Origin: Rhodocyclaceae bacterium
GTDB taxonomy: Bacteria; Pseudomonadota; Gammaproteobacteria; Burkholderiales; Rhodocyclaceae
Direction of reading: 5' to 3'
Length of the DNA stretch: 5,702 nt
Assembly: GCA_020849155.1 (NCBI GenBank)
Contig: JADLGU010000026.1
Coordinates: 1 to 5,702, forward strand
Shown here: piece after piece, positions 1 to 5,702 of the stretch
Layout: each line of letters starts with the position of its first letter
Numbering within the stretch: the first letter of the stretch is position 1
Translations under genes and position numbers: made by a program
The notes under the pieces: generated by a model
Database searches by the model: none
Told to the model about the DNA's origin: nothing
The model's input: only the letters and a program-made list of their open reading frames with translations

Positions 1-668
1 CGATGCGCGACTGGGTCACCAACGTCGGCAACACCTTCTACATCATCGGCACCGTGGCCGGTCCGCATCCCTATCCGATGATGGTGCGCGACTTCCAGTC
101 GGTCATCGGCAGCGAGTGTCGCGTGCAGATGCCGGAACTGGCGGGGCGTCAGCCCGACTACGTCATCGCCTGCGTCGGCGGCGGCTCCAACGCCATGGGC
201 ATCTTCTACGACTACATTGCGGACGAAGCCGTCAAGCTGATCGGCGTCGAAGCGGCCGGCTACGGACTCGCCAGCGGCCACCACGCCGCTTCGCTCATCG
301 CCGGCCGGCCCGGCGTGCTGCACGGCAACCGCACCTATCTGCTGCAGGATGAGAACGGCCAGATCATCGAGACGCATTCGGTCTCCGCCGGTCTCGACTA
401 TCCCGGCGTCGGCCCGGAGCATGCCTGGCTCAAGGACAGCCGCCGCGCGGAGTATGTCGCCATCACCGACGAGGAAGCCCTCGCCGCCTTCCATGCCCTG
501 TGCCGCTACGAGGGCATCATTCCGGCGCTGGAGTCCTCGCATGCGCTGGCCTACGCCGCCATGCTGGCGCCGACGCTGCCCAAGGACAAGCTGCTGCTGG
601 TGAACCTCTCCGGCCGCGGCGACAAGGACATGCACACCGTGGCGGAGAAATCGGGAATCGAATTCTGA
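1..668 (+). CDS. trpB: Tryptophan synthase beta chain, 3' part (5' end outside window)
   Basis: TrpB is the PLP-dependent beta subunit that condenses indole with L-serine to give tryptophan. It works in the cytoplasm in the alpha2-beta2 complex with TrpA, encoded next. The reading frame is open from the window edge (first whole codon at 3); the first Met here is internal, because the E. coli protein has a matching RDW segment mid-protein. The 221 whole residues are the C-terminal half or slightly more of a protein of about 400. Visible landmarks, numbered from that Met: GTVAGPHPYP (16-25), the PLP-phosphate loop CVGGGSN (57-63), SAGLDYPGVGPEHA in the middle, EGIIPALESSHA, and LSGRGDKDM near the C-terminus. 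The Schiff-base lysine lies upstream of the window. The gene ends with TGA at 666-668, whose last base is the first base of the trpA ATG. Identity is very secure. Confidence 0.98.
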   Translation, partial: MRDWVTNVGNTFYIIGTVAGPHPYPMMVRDFQSVIGSECRVQMPELAGRQPDYVIACVGGGSNAMGIFYDYIADEAVKLIGVEAAGYGLASGHHAASLIAGRPGVLHGNRTYLLQDENGQIIETHSVSAGLDYPGVGPEHAWLKDSRRAEYVAITDEEALAAFHALCRYEGIIPALESSHALAYAAMLAPTLPKDKLLLVNLSGRGDKDMHTVAEKSGIEF

Positions 669-1489
669 TGTCGCGCATCAAGAGCACCTTCGAGAGGCTT
701 GCCGGGCAGGGACGCAAGGCCCTCATCCCCTTCATCACCGCCGGCGACCCCGACCCCGCCCTGACGTTGCCGCTGATGCGCGCGCTGGTGGCGGGCGGCG
801 CCGACATCATCGAGCTGGGCGTGCCGTTTTCCGACCCGATGGCCGATGGACCGACCATCCAGCGCGCCTCCGAGCGGGCGCTCAAGCACGGCATGTCGCT
901 GCGCCAGGTGCTGGCCATCGTGCGCGAATTCCGCGCCGGCGACCCGGCCACGCCGGTGGTGCTGATGGGCTACGCCAACCCGATCGAGGCGATGGGCGTC
1001 GGCGCCTTCACCGCCGAGGCGAAGCAGGCCGGCGTGGACGGCGTGCTGGTGGTCGACTATCCGCCCGAGGAATGCGCCGATTTCGCGGCGCAGATCAAGG
1101 CTGCCGGCATCGATCCGATCTTCCTGCTGGCGCCGACCTCGACCGATGCGCGCTTCGGCCAGGTGGCCGAGGTCGGCAGCGGCTACATCTACTACGTCTC
1201 GCTGAAGGGCGTCACCGGCGCGGGGCACCTCGACCTCGACGAGGTGGCGCGGCGCATCCCGGCCCTCCGTCGGAAGGTCGGCATGCCGGTCGGCGTCGGC
1301 TTCGGCATCCGCGATGCCGAGAGCGCGCGACGCATCGGCGCGGTGGCCGATGCGGTGGTGATCGGCAGCCGCATCATCGAGGAGATCGAGAAGAGCCCGC
1401 GCGAGGAGGCCGCTGTTAATGTCACGGCATTCCTGCGCGGCATCCGTGCCGCCCTGGACGACCTGGCCGTATCGAAGGAGGCATCATGA
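668..1489 (+). CDS. trpA: Tryptophan synthase alpha chain
   Basis: TrpA cleaves indole-3-glycerol phosphate to indole and glyceraldehyde-3-phosphate and channels indole to TrpB. The protein has 273 residues, close to the usual 265-270, and forms a TIM barrel. Both catalytic acids sit at the classical positions: Glu49 in DIIELGVPFSDP and Asp60 in MADGPTIQ. Other landmarks are GYANPI, the loop SLKGVTGAG (178-186) and the phosphate-binding stretches VGFGIRD and VIGSRIIEE. The ATG at 668 shares one base with the trpB stop (TGATG). It has only a weak GGGAA upstream at 653-657, so coupling to trpB translation is likely (inference). An in-frame GTG at 500 would extend it into trpB and has no family support. 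The 3' end overlaps accD by four bases (ATGA). The C-terminal tail, about residues 265-273, shows no recognised motif. Confidence 0.98.
   Translation: MSRIKSTFERLAGQGRKALIPFITAGDPDPALTLPLMRALVAGGADIIELGVPFSDPMADGPTIQRASERALKHGMSLRQVLAIVREFRAGDPATPVVLMGYANPIEAMGVGAFTAEAKQAGVDGVLVVDYPPEECADFAAQIKAAGIDPIFLLAPTSTDARFGQVAEVGSGYIYYVSLKGVTGAGHLDLDEVARRIPALRRKVGMPVGVGFGIRDAESARRIGAVADAVVIGSRIIEEIEKSPREEAAVNVTAFLRGIRAALDDLAVSKEAS
1475..1481 (+). promoter_or_regulatory. Strong Shine-Dalgarno sequence for accD
   Basis: AAGGAGG lies inside the last codons of trpA, four bases before the accD ATG at 1486. It is the best anti-16S match at any gene junction in the window. It suggests accD can be translated at a high rate independently of coupling, although its start overlaps the trpA stop. 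Confidence 0.75.
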
Positions 1490-2346
1490 GCTGGTTGCAG
1501 AAGCTGCTTCCGCCCAAGATCAAACGCGCTGAAGGCACCAAGAAGTCGATCCCGGAGGGCCTCTGGTGCAAGTGTCCGAGTTGCGAGGCGACGCTGTACA
1601 GCTCGGACCTCGAAAAGAACCTCAACGTCTGTCCCAAGTGCGGCCACCATCATCGCCTGCGCGCCCGCGCCCGGCTCGACCTGCTGCTTGACCCGGAGGG
1701 CCGCTTCGAGATCGGCGCCGAGGTGCTGCCGGTCGACCCGCTCAAGTTCAAGGACAGCAAGCGCTATGCCGAGCGGCTCAATGCGGCGGCGGACGACACG
1801 GAGGAGGGCGACGCGCTGGTGGTGATGCAAGGCGCGGTGAAGACCCTGCCGGTGGTGGTCGCCGCCTTCGAGTTCGACTTCATGGGCGGCTCGATGGGTT
1901 CGGTGGTGGGCGAGCGCTTCGTGCGCGGCGTGCGGCTGGCCGTCGAGCAGCAGATGCCCTTCGTCTGCATTACGGCCACCGGCGGCGCGCGCATGCAGGA
2001 GGGGCTGTATTCCCTCATGCAGATGGCCAAGACCACCGCCGCCGTCACCCAGCTCTCGGCCAACCGGCTGCCTTTCATCTCGATCCTCACCGATCCGACC
2101 ATGGGTGGTGTTTCCGCCAGCTTCGCCTTTGTCGCCGATGTGGTACTGGCCGAGCCGGGCGCGCTGATCGGTTTCGCCGGACCGCGCGTCATCGAGCAGA
2201 CGGTGCGGGAGAAGCTGCCCGAGGGCTTTCAGCGCGCCGAGTTCCTGCTCGAGAAGGGCGCCCTCGACCTGATCGTGGACCGGCGCGAGATGCGCGAGAA
2301 ACTGGCCGCGCTGTTGACCCTCCTGCAGAAAATTCCCGCGGTCTGA
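1486..2346 (+). CDS. accD: Acetyl-CoA carboxylase carboxyltransferase subunit beta
   Basis: AccD pairs with AccA (not in this window) to form the carboxyltransferase. This moves the carboxyl group from biotinyl-AccB to acetyl-CoA, giving malonyl-CoA for fatty-acid synthesis. It has 286 residues; the E. coli protein has 304. The N-terminal four-cysteine zinc finger is intact: C30-x2-C33, then 15 residues, C49-x2-C52. A crotonase-fold carboxyltransferase domain follows, with GGARMQEG (166-173), GGVSASFA (207-214) and IGFAGPRVIEQT (228-239), the acyl-CoA and oxyanion region. An extra cysteine, C28, sits two residues before the finger. The ATG is fixed by the typical MSWLQKLLPPKI N-terminus and by a strong Shine-Dalgarno. 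The gene overlaps trpA by ATGA and runs straight into folC. From family knowledge (E. coli), the zinc finger can bind mRNA and autoregulate; whether that holds here is unknown. Confidence 0.98.
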   Translation: MSWLQKLLPPKIKRAEGTKKSIPEGLWCKCPSCEATLYSSDLEKNLNVCPKCGHHHRLRARARLDLLLDPEGRFEIGAEVLPVDPLKFKDSKRYAERLNAAADDTEEGDALVVMQGAVKTLPVVVAAFEFDFMGGSMGSVVGERFVRGVRLAVEQQMPFVCITATGGARMQEGLYSLMQMAKTTAAVTQLSANRLPFISILTDPTMGGVSASFAFVADVVLAEPGALIGFAGPRVIEQTVREKLPEGFQRAEFLLEKGALDLIVDRREMREKLAALLTLLQKIPAV

Positions 2347-2348
2347 TC

Positions 2349-3641
2349 CTGGCCTCACCTTCCCGCGATTTCACGCTGCCAGACTGGCTGGCCCATATCG
2401 AGCGGCTGCATGCGCAGCCGATCGCGCTGGGCCTGGAGCGGGTGCTGGCCGTCGGGCGCGCGCTCGGCAGCGCGCCGCGGGCGCCGCTGATCACCGTCGG
2501 CGGCACCAACGGCAAGGGCTCGACCTGCGCCATGCTGGAGCGCATCCTGCTTTGCGCCGGCTATCGCGTCGGCCTGTACACCTCGCCGCACCTGATCGAC
2601 TACAACGAGCGGATCCGGATCGCGGGCGCACCGATCGGCGATGTCGCGCTGTGCGCCGCCTTTGAACGGGTCGAGACGGCGCGCGGCGGGACGCCCCTGA
2701 CCTATTTCGAGTTCGGCACCCTGGCGGCCTGGGCCGCCTTCGCCGAGGCCGCTGTCGACGCGCTGATCCTCGAGGTCGGCCTGGGGGGGCGGCTCGATGC
2801 CGTGAACGCCTTCGATGCCGATTGCGCCATCGTCGCCTCGATCGATCTCGATCACATGGAGTTTCTCGGCGAGACGCGCGAGGCCATCGGCTACGAGAAG
2901 GCCGGCATCTTCCGCCCCGGCCGGCCGGCCATTGTCGGCGACCCGCAGCCGCCGCGCAGCCTGATCGATCATGCCGTCGGCGCCGGAGCCGAACTGCAGG
3001 TGCTGGGGCGCGATTTCGGTTATCTGGCCGAGCCGGGACAGTGGACCTGGTGGGGGCGCCGCGGCCGGCGCGGCGGGCTGGCCCATCCGGCCCTGCGCGG
3101 TGCCGTGCAACTGGCCAATGCCAGCACGGCGATTGCCGCGCTCGATGCGCTGGCGGCGCGACTGCCGGTGTCCATGCAGGACATCCGCCGTGGCCTGAGC
3201 GAGGTCGAACTTGCTGGCCGCTTCCAGGTTTTTCCCGGCCGGCCGGTCGTTGTGCTGGATGTCGCCCACAACCCGCAGGCGGCCGGGGTGCTCGCCGACA
3301 ACCTCGGCAGCATGGCCTTCCATCCCGAGACCTGGGCGGTGTTCGGCATGCTCGCCGACAAAGACATCTCCGGCGTCGTCGAGCGCCTCCGAGGCCGCAT
3401 CGACCGCTGGCTGGTGACGTCCCTGACGGGCCCGCGCGGGACGAGCGCCGCCGAACTGGCGGCGCGGCTCGAAGGGCTGGGCATCCGGGTCGCCGGATGC
3501 TTCGATTCGCCCGCGGAAGCCTATCGCGCAGCGCTGGGGCAGGCAGGGGAAGATGATAGAATTGCCGCCTTCGGTTCCTTCCTCACCGTGGCGGGTGTGC
3601 TGCAGGCGATAAGCGATGAGCGAAAACGATCCACAACTTGA
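2349..3641 (+). CDS. folC: Bifunctional folylpolyglutamate synthase / dihydrofolate synthase, non-canonical start
   Basis: FolC joins glutamate to dihydropteroate, giving dihydrofolate, and adds further glutamates to folates, using ATP in the cytoplasm. It is a Mur-ligase-fold enzyme, about 430 residues here, the normal length. Numbered from the CTG at 2349: P-loop GTNGKGST (52-59), then SPHL, YFEFGTLAAW, EVGLGGRLDA, LDHMEFLG, YEKAGIFR with the family's carbamylated lysine (K184), AGRFQVF, and LDVAHNPQAA (D304, H307) opening the C-terminal domain. The start is unresolved. Homology to E. coli FolC begins at PDWLAHIERLH, encoded from about 2379, but the frame upstream has no ATG, GTG or TTG for at least 200 bases. 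Candidates are CTG 2343, ATC 2346 (overlapping the accD stop as TGATC) and CTG 2349. The first usual codon, GTG 2442, would remove about 31 residues including conserved LGLERV. I chose CTG 2349 provisionally. No clear Shine-Dalgarno is present, so reinitiation from accD is likely (inference). Confidence 0.93.
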   Translation: MASPSRDFTLPDWLAHIERLHAQPIALGLERVLAVGRALGSAPRAPLITVGGTNGKGSTCAMLERILLCAGYRVGLYTSPHLIDYNERIRIAGAPIGDVALCAAFERVETARGGTPLTYFEFGTLAAWAAFAEAAVDALILEVGLGGRLDAVNAFDADCAIVASIDLDHMEFLGETREAIGYEKAGIFRPGRPAIVGDPQPPRSLIDHAVGAGAELQVLGRDFGYLAEPGQWTWWGRRGRRGGLAHPALRGAVQLANASTAIAALDALAARLPVSMQDIRRGLSEVELAGRFQVFPGRPVVVLDVAHNPQAAGVLADNLGSMAFHPETWAVFGMLADKDISGVVERLRGRIDRWLVTSLTGPRGTSAAELAARLEGLGIRVAGCFDSPAEAYRAALGQAGEDDRIAAFGSFLTVAGVLQAISDERKRSTT

Positions 3642-4332
3642 GCTGAAGAAACGCGCCCGCCGCCGACTGGTCGGCGCGGCCGCCCTGGCTGTGTTGGCGG
3701 CGATTGTGCTGCCGATGGTGATGGACCAGGCGCCCAAGCAGCCGGTGCAGGATATCCAGATCCGCATCCCGTCCCAGGATGCGGGCGCCTTCACTTCGCG
3801 CATCCTGCCCGTCAAGCCGGGTTCGGTCCCGACCCCGCTGCCGCCGACCGCGGCACCGGAAACCAAGATCCCCGAGCCTGTCAAACCGGCGGCAGTGCAG
3901 GCCAAGGCCGAGCCGAAAGCCGAATCCAAGGCCGAAATCAAGCCGGAACCGAAAGCCCCACCGGCCAAGACAGAAGTCGGTCTCCCTGGCACGGCGAATA
4001 AGACGCCCGAACCCCGTGCCGTAGCCCCCATCGATGACAAGCTGCTGGCCAGGAAGCCCGATACGGCCAAGGCAAAACCGGCGCCCGCCGCCGCGAATGG
4101 CGAGCAATGGGTGGTGCAACTGGGCGCCTACCGCGACCAGGCCAACGTGCGCAACCTGACGGCAAAGCTCAAGCAGCAGGGCTACAATTTCTATACGGAA
4201 GCGCTGCCCTCGCCCGATGGCAGCACCCGCACCCGCGTGCGGGCCGGCCCCTTCCCGAGCAAGGATGCGGCCGAGGCGGCGCGCGAGCGCATCAAGCGGC
4301 TCGGCGTCGAGGGTGTAGTGGCGCAGAAGTAA
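3616..4332 (+). CDS. dedD: DedD-like SPOR-domain cell-division membrane protein
   Basis: A single-pass inner-membrane protein of 238 residues with a periplasmic C-terminal SPOR domain. SPOR domains bind peptidoglycan lacking stem peptides, made at the division septum; E. coli DedD of this type helps constriction. Order seen: a short cytoplasmic N-terminus with a basic patch (KKRARRR), one hydrophobic segment at about 18-36, a long Pro/Ala/Lys/Glu-rich linker (about 40-160), and the SPOR domain at about 162-238. The SPOR domain starts WVVQLGAYRDQANV and contains TRTRVRAGPFPSKDAAEAA. The linker holds a run of KAE/KPE-type units at 96-114. The ATG at 3616 overlaps the end of folC by 26 bases, with a weak CAGG at 3603-3606 upstream. 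Its place between folC and cvpA is the usual one for DedD. The linker is not conserved, so identity rests on the TM-plus-SPOR layout and the context. Confidence 0.9.
   Translation: MSENDPQLELKKRARRRLVGAAALAVLAAIVLPMVMDQAPKQPVQDIQIRIPSQDAGAFTSRILPVKPGSVPTPLPPTAAPETKIPEPVKPAAVQAKAEPKAESKAEIKPEPKAPPAKTEVGLPGTANKTPEPRAVAPIDDKLLARKPDTAKAKPAPAAANGEQWVVQLGAYRDQANVRNLTAKLKQQGYNFYTEALPSPDGSTRTRVRAGPFPSKDAAEAARERIKRLGVEGVVAQK
3901..3957 (+). repeat. Imperfect KAE/KPE repeat in the DedD linker
   Basis: Residues 96-114 of the DedD-like protein read as imperfect four-residue units (AKAEP, KAES, KAEI, KPEP, KAP) encoded by near-repeats of AAGGCCGA/AAAGCCGA. The units lie in the predicted disordered periplasmic linker between the membrane anchor and the SPOR domain. 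Such units probably expand or contract by slippage in steps of 12 bases without breaking frame (inference). Confidence 0.6.
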
Positions 4333-4343
4333 GGCAAGCGGCG

Positions 4344-4835
4344 GTGACCTGGTTCGATTACGCCGTGCTGGCGATCGTCGCCGCTTCGCTCCTGCTCGGC
4401 GCCTGGCGCGGGTTGGTGAGCGAGGTGCTGGCGCTGGCCGCCTGGGTGGCGGCGCTGTTAACCGGCCGCGCCTTCGCGCCGCAGATGGCGCCGCTGTTCG
4501 GCGAATGGCTGAAGGAGCCGGCCCTTCAGTATGCGGCGGCGTTTGCCGTTGTAGTGGTGGCGGTGCTGGTGGCGGTCGCGCTGGTGCGTCTGGCCCTGTC
4601 CAAGCTGTTGCGGGCAATCGGCCTCGGCCCGCTGGACCGCTTCCTCGGTGCGGTGTTCGGCATCGCGCGGGGCGTGTTGGTGGCGGTGTTGTGCGTGCTG
4701 CTGGGCGGGCTGACGAGCTTGCCGCAGCAGGCGTGGTGGCGGCAGGCCTGGCTGGCCCCGCCGCTGGAAACCGCGGTGCTGGCGGCCAAGCCCTGGCTGC
4801 CGCCGGCGGTGGCGAAACGGCTCAAGTACCGATAG
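4344..4835 (+). CDS. cvpA: CvpA family inner-membrane protein
   Basis: A 163-residue polytopic membrane protein, matching E. coli CvpA in length (162). The N-terminus TWFDYAVLAIVA aligns with VWIDYAIIAVIA of E. coli, and the family's central GLGPLDRFLGAVFGIARG (93-110) is clear. Hydrophobic segments lie at about 5-20, 26-45, 61-83 and 101-123, giving four predicted membrane passes and a short C-terminal tail rich in Trp, Pro and Lys/Arg. In E. coli it was named for a need in colicin V production; its molecular activity is not established, though it has been linked to envelope stress. Start: GTG at 4344 is the only one giving the conserved N-terminus; an in-frame GTG at 4107 would run through dedD. 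A weak AAGG at 4331-4334, overlapping the dedD TAA, may be its Shine-Dalgarno. Eleven bases separate it from dedD and ten from purF. Confidence 0.94.
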   Translation: MTWFDYAVLAIVAASLLLGAWRGLVSEVLALAAWVAALLTGRAFAPQMAPLFGEWLKEPALQYAAAFAVVVVAVLVAVALVRLALSKLLRAIGLGPLDRFLGAVFGIARGVLVAVLCVLLGGLTSLPQQAWWRQAWLAPPLETAVLAAKPWLPPAVAKRLKYR

Positions 4836-4839
4836 GTGG
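4834..4839 (+). promoter_or_regulatory. Likely Shine-Dalgarno sequence for purF
   Basis: AGGTGG overlaps the cvpA TAG stop and lies six bases before the purF ATG at 4846. The match to the anti-Shine-Dalgarno is imperfect but the spacing is good, so ribosomes ending cvpA are placed to begin purF. Confidence 0.55.
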
Positions 4840-4845
4840 TGCGAG

Positions 4846-5702
4846 ATGTGCGGAATCCTGGGCGTCGTCGCGACGACGCCGGTCAACCAGTTGCTGTATG
4901 ACGGCCTGCAGGTGCTGCAGCACCGCGGCCAGGACGCGGCCGGCATCGCCACGGCCGAGGCCGGCGTCTTCCACATGCACAAGGGTCCGGGCCTGGTGCG
5001 CGATGTCTTCCGCACCCGCAACATGCGCAACCTGCAGGGCAACTGGGGCATCGCCCACTGCCGCTACCCGACGGCCGGCTCGGCCTACAACTCCGCCGAG
5101 TCGCAGCCCTTCTATGTGAACTCGCCTTTCGGCCTGATGCTCGCCCACAACGGCAACCTGACCAATGCCGAGGAACTCAAGCGCGAGATGTTCCTGCAGG
5201 ACCTGCGCCACATCAACACCAACTCCGATTCGGAGGTGCTGCTCAACGTGCTGGCGCACGAACTGCAGGCGGCGGCCACCAAGTACCAACTCGACGCCGA
5301 GACGATCTTCAAGGCGGTGGCCGGCGTGCATCGCCGGGTGCGCGGCGCCTACGCCGTGGTGGCGATGATCGCCGGCTACGGCCTGCTGGCCTTCCGCGAT
5401 CCCTACGGCATCCGCCCGCTGATCGTTGGCCGCAACGTCACGGCCGAAGGCAACGAATACCTGGTGGCTTCCGAGAGCGTGGCGCTGGACACCCTGGGCT
5501 TCCAGATCCTGCGCGACGTGGCGCCGGGCGAGGCGGTGCTGGTCGACACCGGCGGGCAATTCCACAGCCAGCAGTGCGCCGAGCGGACGATGCGCGCGCC
5601 CTGCATCTTCGAATATGTCTATCTGGCGCGGCCGGACTCGCTGATCGACGGCATCTCGGTCTACGAGAGCCGCGTCAAGATGGGCCAGCACCTGGCCGAG
5701 AA
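4846..5702 (+). CDS. purF: Amidophosphoribosyltransferase, 5' part (3' end outside window)
   Basis: PurF catalyses the first committed step of purine synthesis: PRPP plus glutamine gives 5-phosphoribosylamine. The window holds 285 whole codons plus two bases; the family has about 505 residues. The N-terminal Ntn-type glutamine amidotransferase domain is complete. It has Met followed by Cys2, the catalytic residue exposed when Met is removed (MCGILGVV), then LQHRGQDAAGI (24-34), CRYPTAGS with R73, AHNGNLTN (N102, G103) and NTNSDSE (D128). Further conserved stretches are RGAYAVVAMI, AFRDPYGIRPL, VASESVALDTLGF and FEYVYLARPDS. The PRPP-binding phosphoribosyltransferase motif is beyond the window. 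The ATG is fixed by Cys2. The gene sits ten bases after cvpA, as in E. coli and most proteobacteria with this cluster. It has no long upstream leader, so control from a distal operon promoter is likely (inference). A perfect palindrome covers codons 6-12. Confidence 0.98.
   Translation, partial: MCGILGVVATTPVNQLLYDGLQVLQHRGQDAAGIATAEAGVFHMHKGPGLVRDVFRTRNMRNLQGNWGIAHCRYPTAGSAYNSAESQPFYVNSPFGLMLAHNGNLTNAEELKREMFLQDLRHINTNSDSEVLLNVLAHELQAAATKYQLDAETIFKAVAGVHRRVRGAYAVVAMIAGYGLLAFRDPYGIRPLIVGRNVTAEGNEYLVASESVALDTLGFQILRDVAPGEAVLVDTGGQFHSQQCAERTMRAPCIFEYVYLARPDSLIDGISVYESRVKMGQHLAE
4861..4880. repeat. Perfect 20-bp palindrome in the start of purF
   Basis: The half-site GGCGTCGTCG is followed directly by its exact reverse complement, with no spacer, 15 bases after the start of the purF ATG. 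The flanking bases do not pair (G on both sides). On RNA it could form an eight-base-pair stem with a CGCG loop. It does not resemble the enterobacterial PurR operator core. The purF codons it covers are G6 to P12 of the protein. Confidence 0.7.

Noticed and set aside
500..667. Possible longer trpA starting at GTG 500
   Set aside because: It would overlap conserved trpB sequence; the standard TrpA N-terminus and the E49/D60 spacing fit the ATG at 668.
1192..2358. A 388-codon minus-strand open frame opposite trpA and accD
   Set aside because: It is rich in His, Gln, Arg and Leu with no recognisable domain; it lies wholly opposite conserved trpA and accD sequence.
303..3244. Several GGCCGGCC octamers (303, 2919, 2923, 3237)
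   Set aside because: They fall in coding sequence for Ala, Gly, Arg and Pro residues in a GC-rich genome, are not evenly placed and have no shared flanks, so chance is enough.
3287..3362. Direct repeat TGCTCGCCGACAA, two copies about 60 bases apart in folC
   Set aside because: It encodes LADN and LADK in two separate places of the Mur-ligase C-terminal domain; both are ordinary coding sequence, and no mobile element lies between them.
2355..4070. A 571-codon open frame on the minus strand opposite folC and dedD, longer than either gene
   Set aside because: Its product is compositionally odd (runs of Ala, Arg, Gly, Ser, His), shows no family motif, and mirrors the third-position GC bias of the plus-strand genes. 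It is a typical GC-rich antisense shadow of unmistakable genes.
4107..4343. Possible longer cvpA starting at GTG 4107
   Set aside because: The added residues lie inside the dedD SPOR domain in another frame and resemble nothing. The CvpA family begins at the residues encoded from 4344.
4822..5691. A 289-codon minus-strand open frame opposite purF
   Set aside because: The plus strand encodes a clear PurF amidotransferase domain throughout this stretch; the minus-strand product has no recognisable motif.

Overview
This window is an uninterrupted run of seven same-strand housekeeping genes. In order they are trpB (3' part only), trpA, accD, folC, a DedD-like SPOR-domain gene, cvpA and purF (5' part only). 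GC is high, roughly two thirds by eye, with strong G/C preference at third codon positions. The order trpB-trpA-accD-folC-dedD-cvpA-purF is, from established knowledge, typical of Betaproteobacteria. Pseudomonads share the accD-folC-dedD-cvpA-purF part but usually keep trpBA elsewhere. Sequence details fit a Rhodocyclales-like or related betaproteobacterium, but the genus cannot be fixed from this stretch.

Layout: bases 1-1489 hold the two tryptophan synthase subunits (trpB ends and trpA begins at a TGATG). Bases 1486-2346 hold accD, the carboxyltransferase beta subunit of acetyl-CoA carboxylase, which overlaps trpA by ATGA and has a strong Shine-Dalgarno sequence. folC (folylpolyglutamate/dihydrofolate synthase) follows to 3641, and its start codon is abnormal. 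dedD (3616-4332) overlaps folC by 26 bases. cvpA (4344-4835, GTG start) and purF (4846 to the window edge) follow with gaps of 11 and 10 bases. No gap exceeds 11 bases, or 95 bases if the folC GTG start is used. I see no rho-independent terminator, RNA gene, mobile element or CRISPR array.

The genes look like one translationally coupled operon segment. It links tryptophan synthesis (TrpAB), fatty-acid initiation (AccD), folate retention and one-carbon supply (FolC), the first committed purine step (PurF), and two membrane proteins (DedD, CvpA) tied by family knowledge to the septum/cell wall and to purF co-transcription.

I found no novel system. The two observations most worth a second look are the absence of any ATG/GTG/TTG at the conserved N-terminus of folC, and a perfect 20-bp palindrome inside codons 6-12 of purF.
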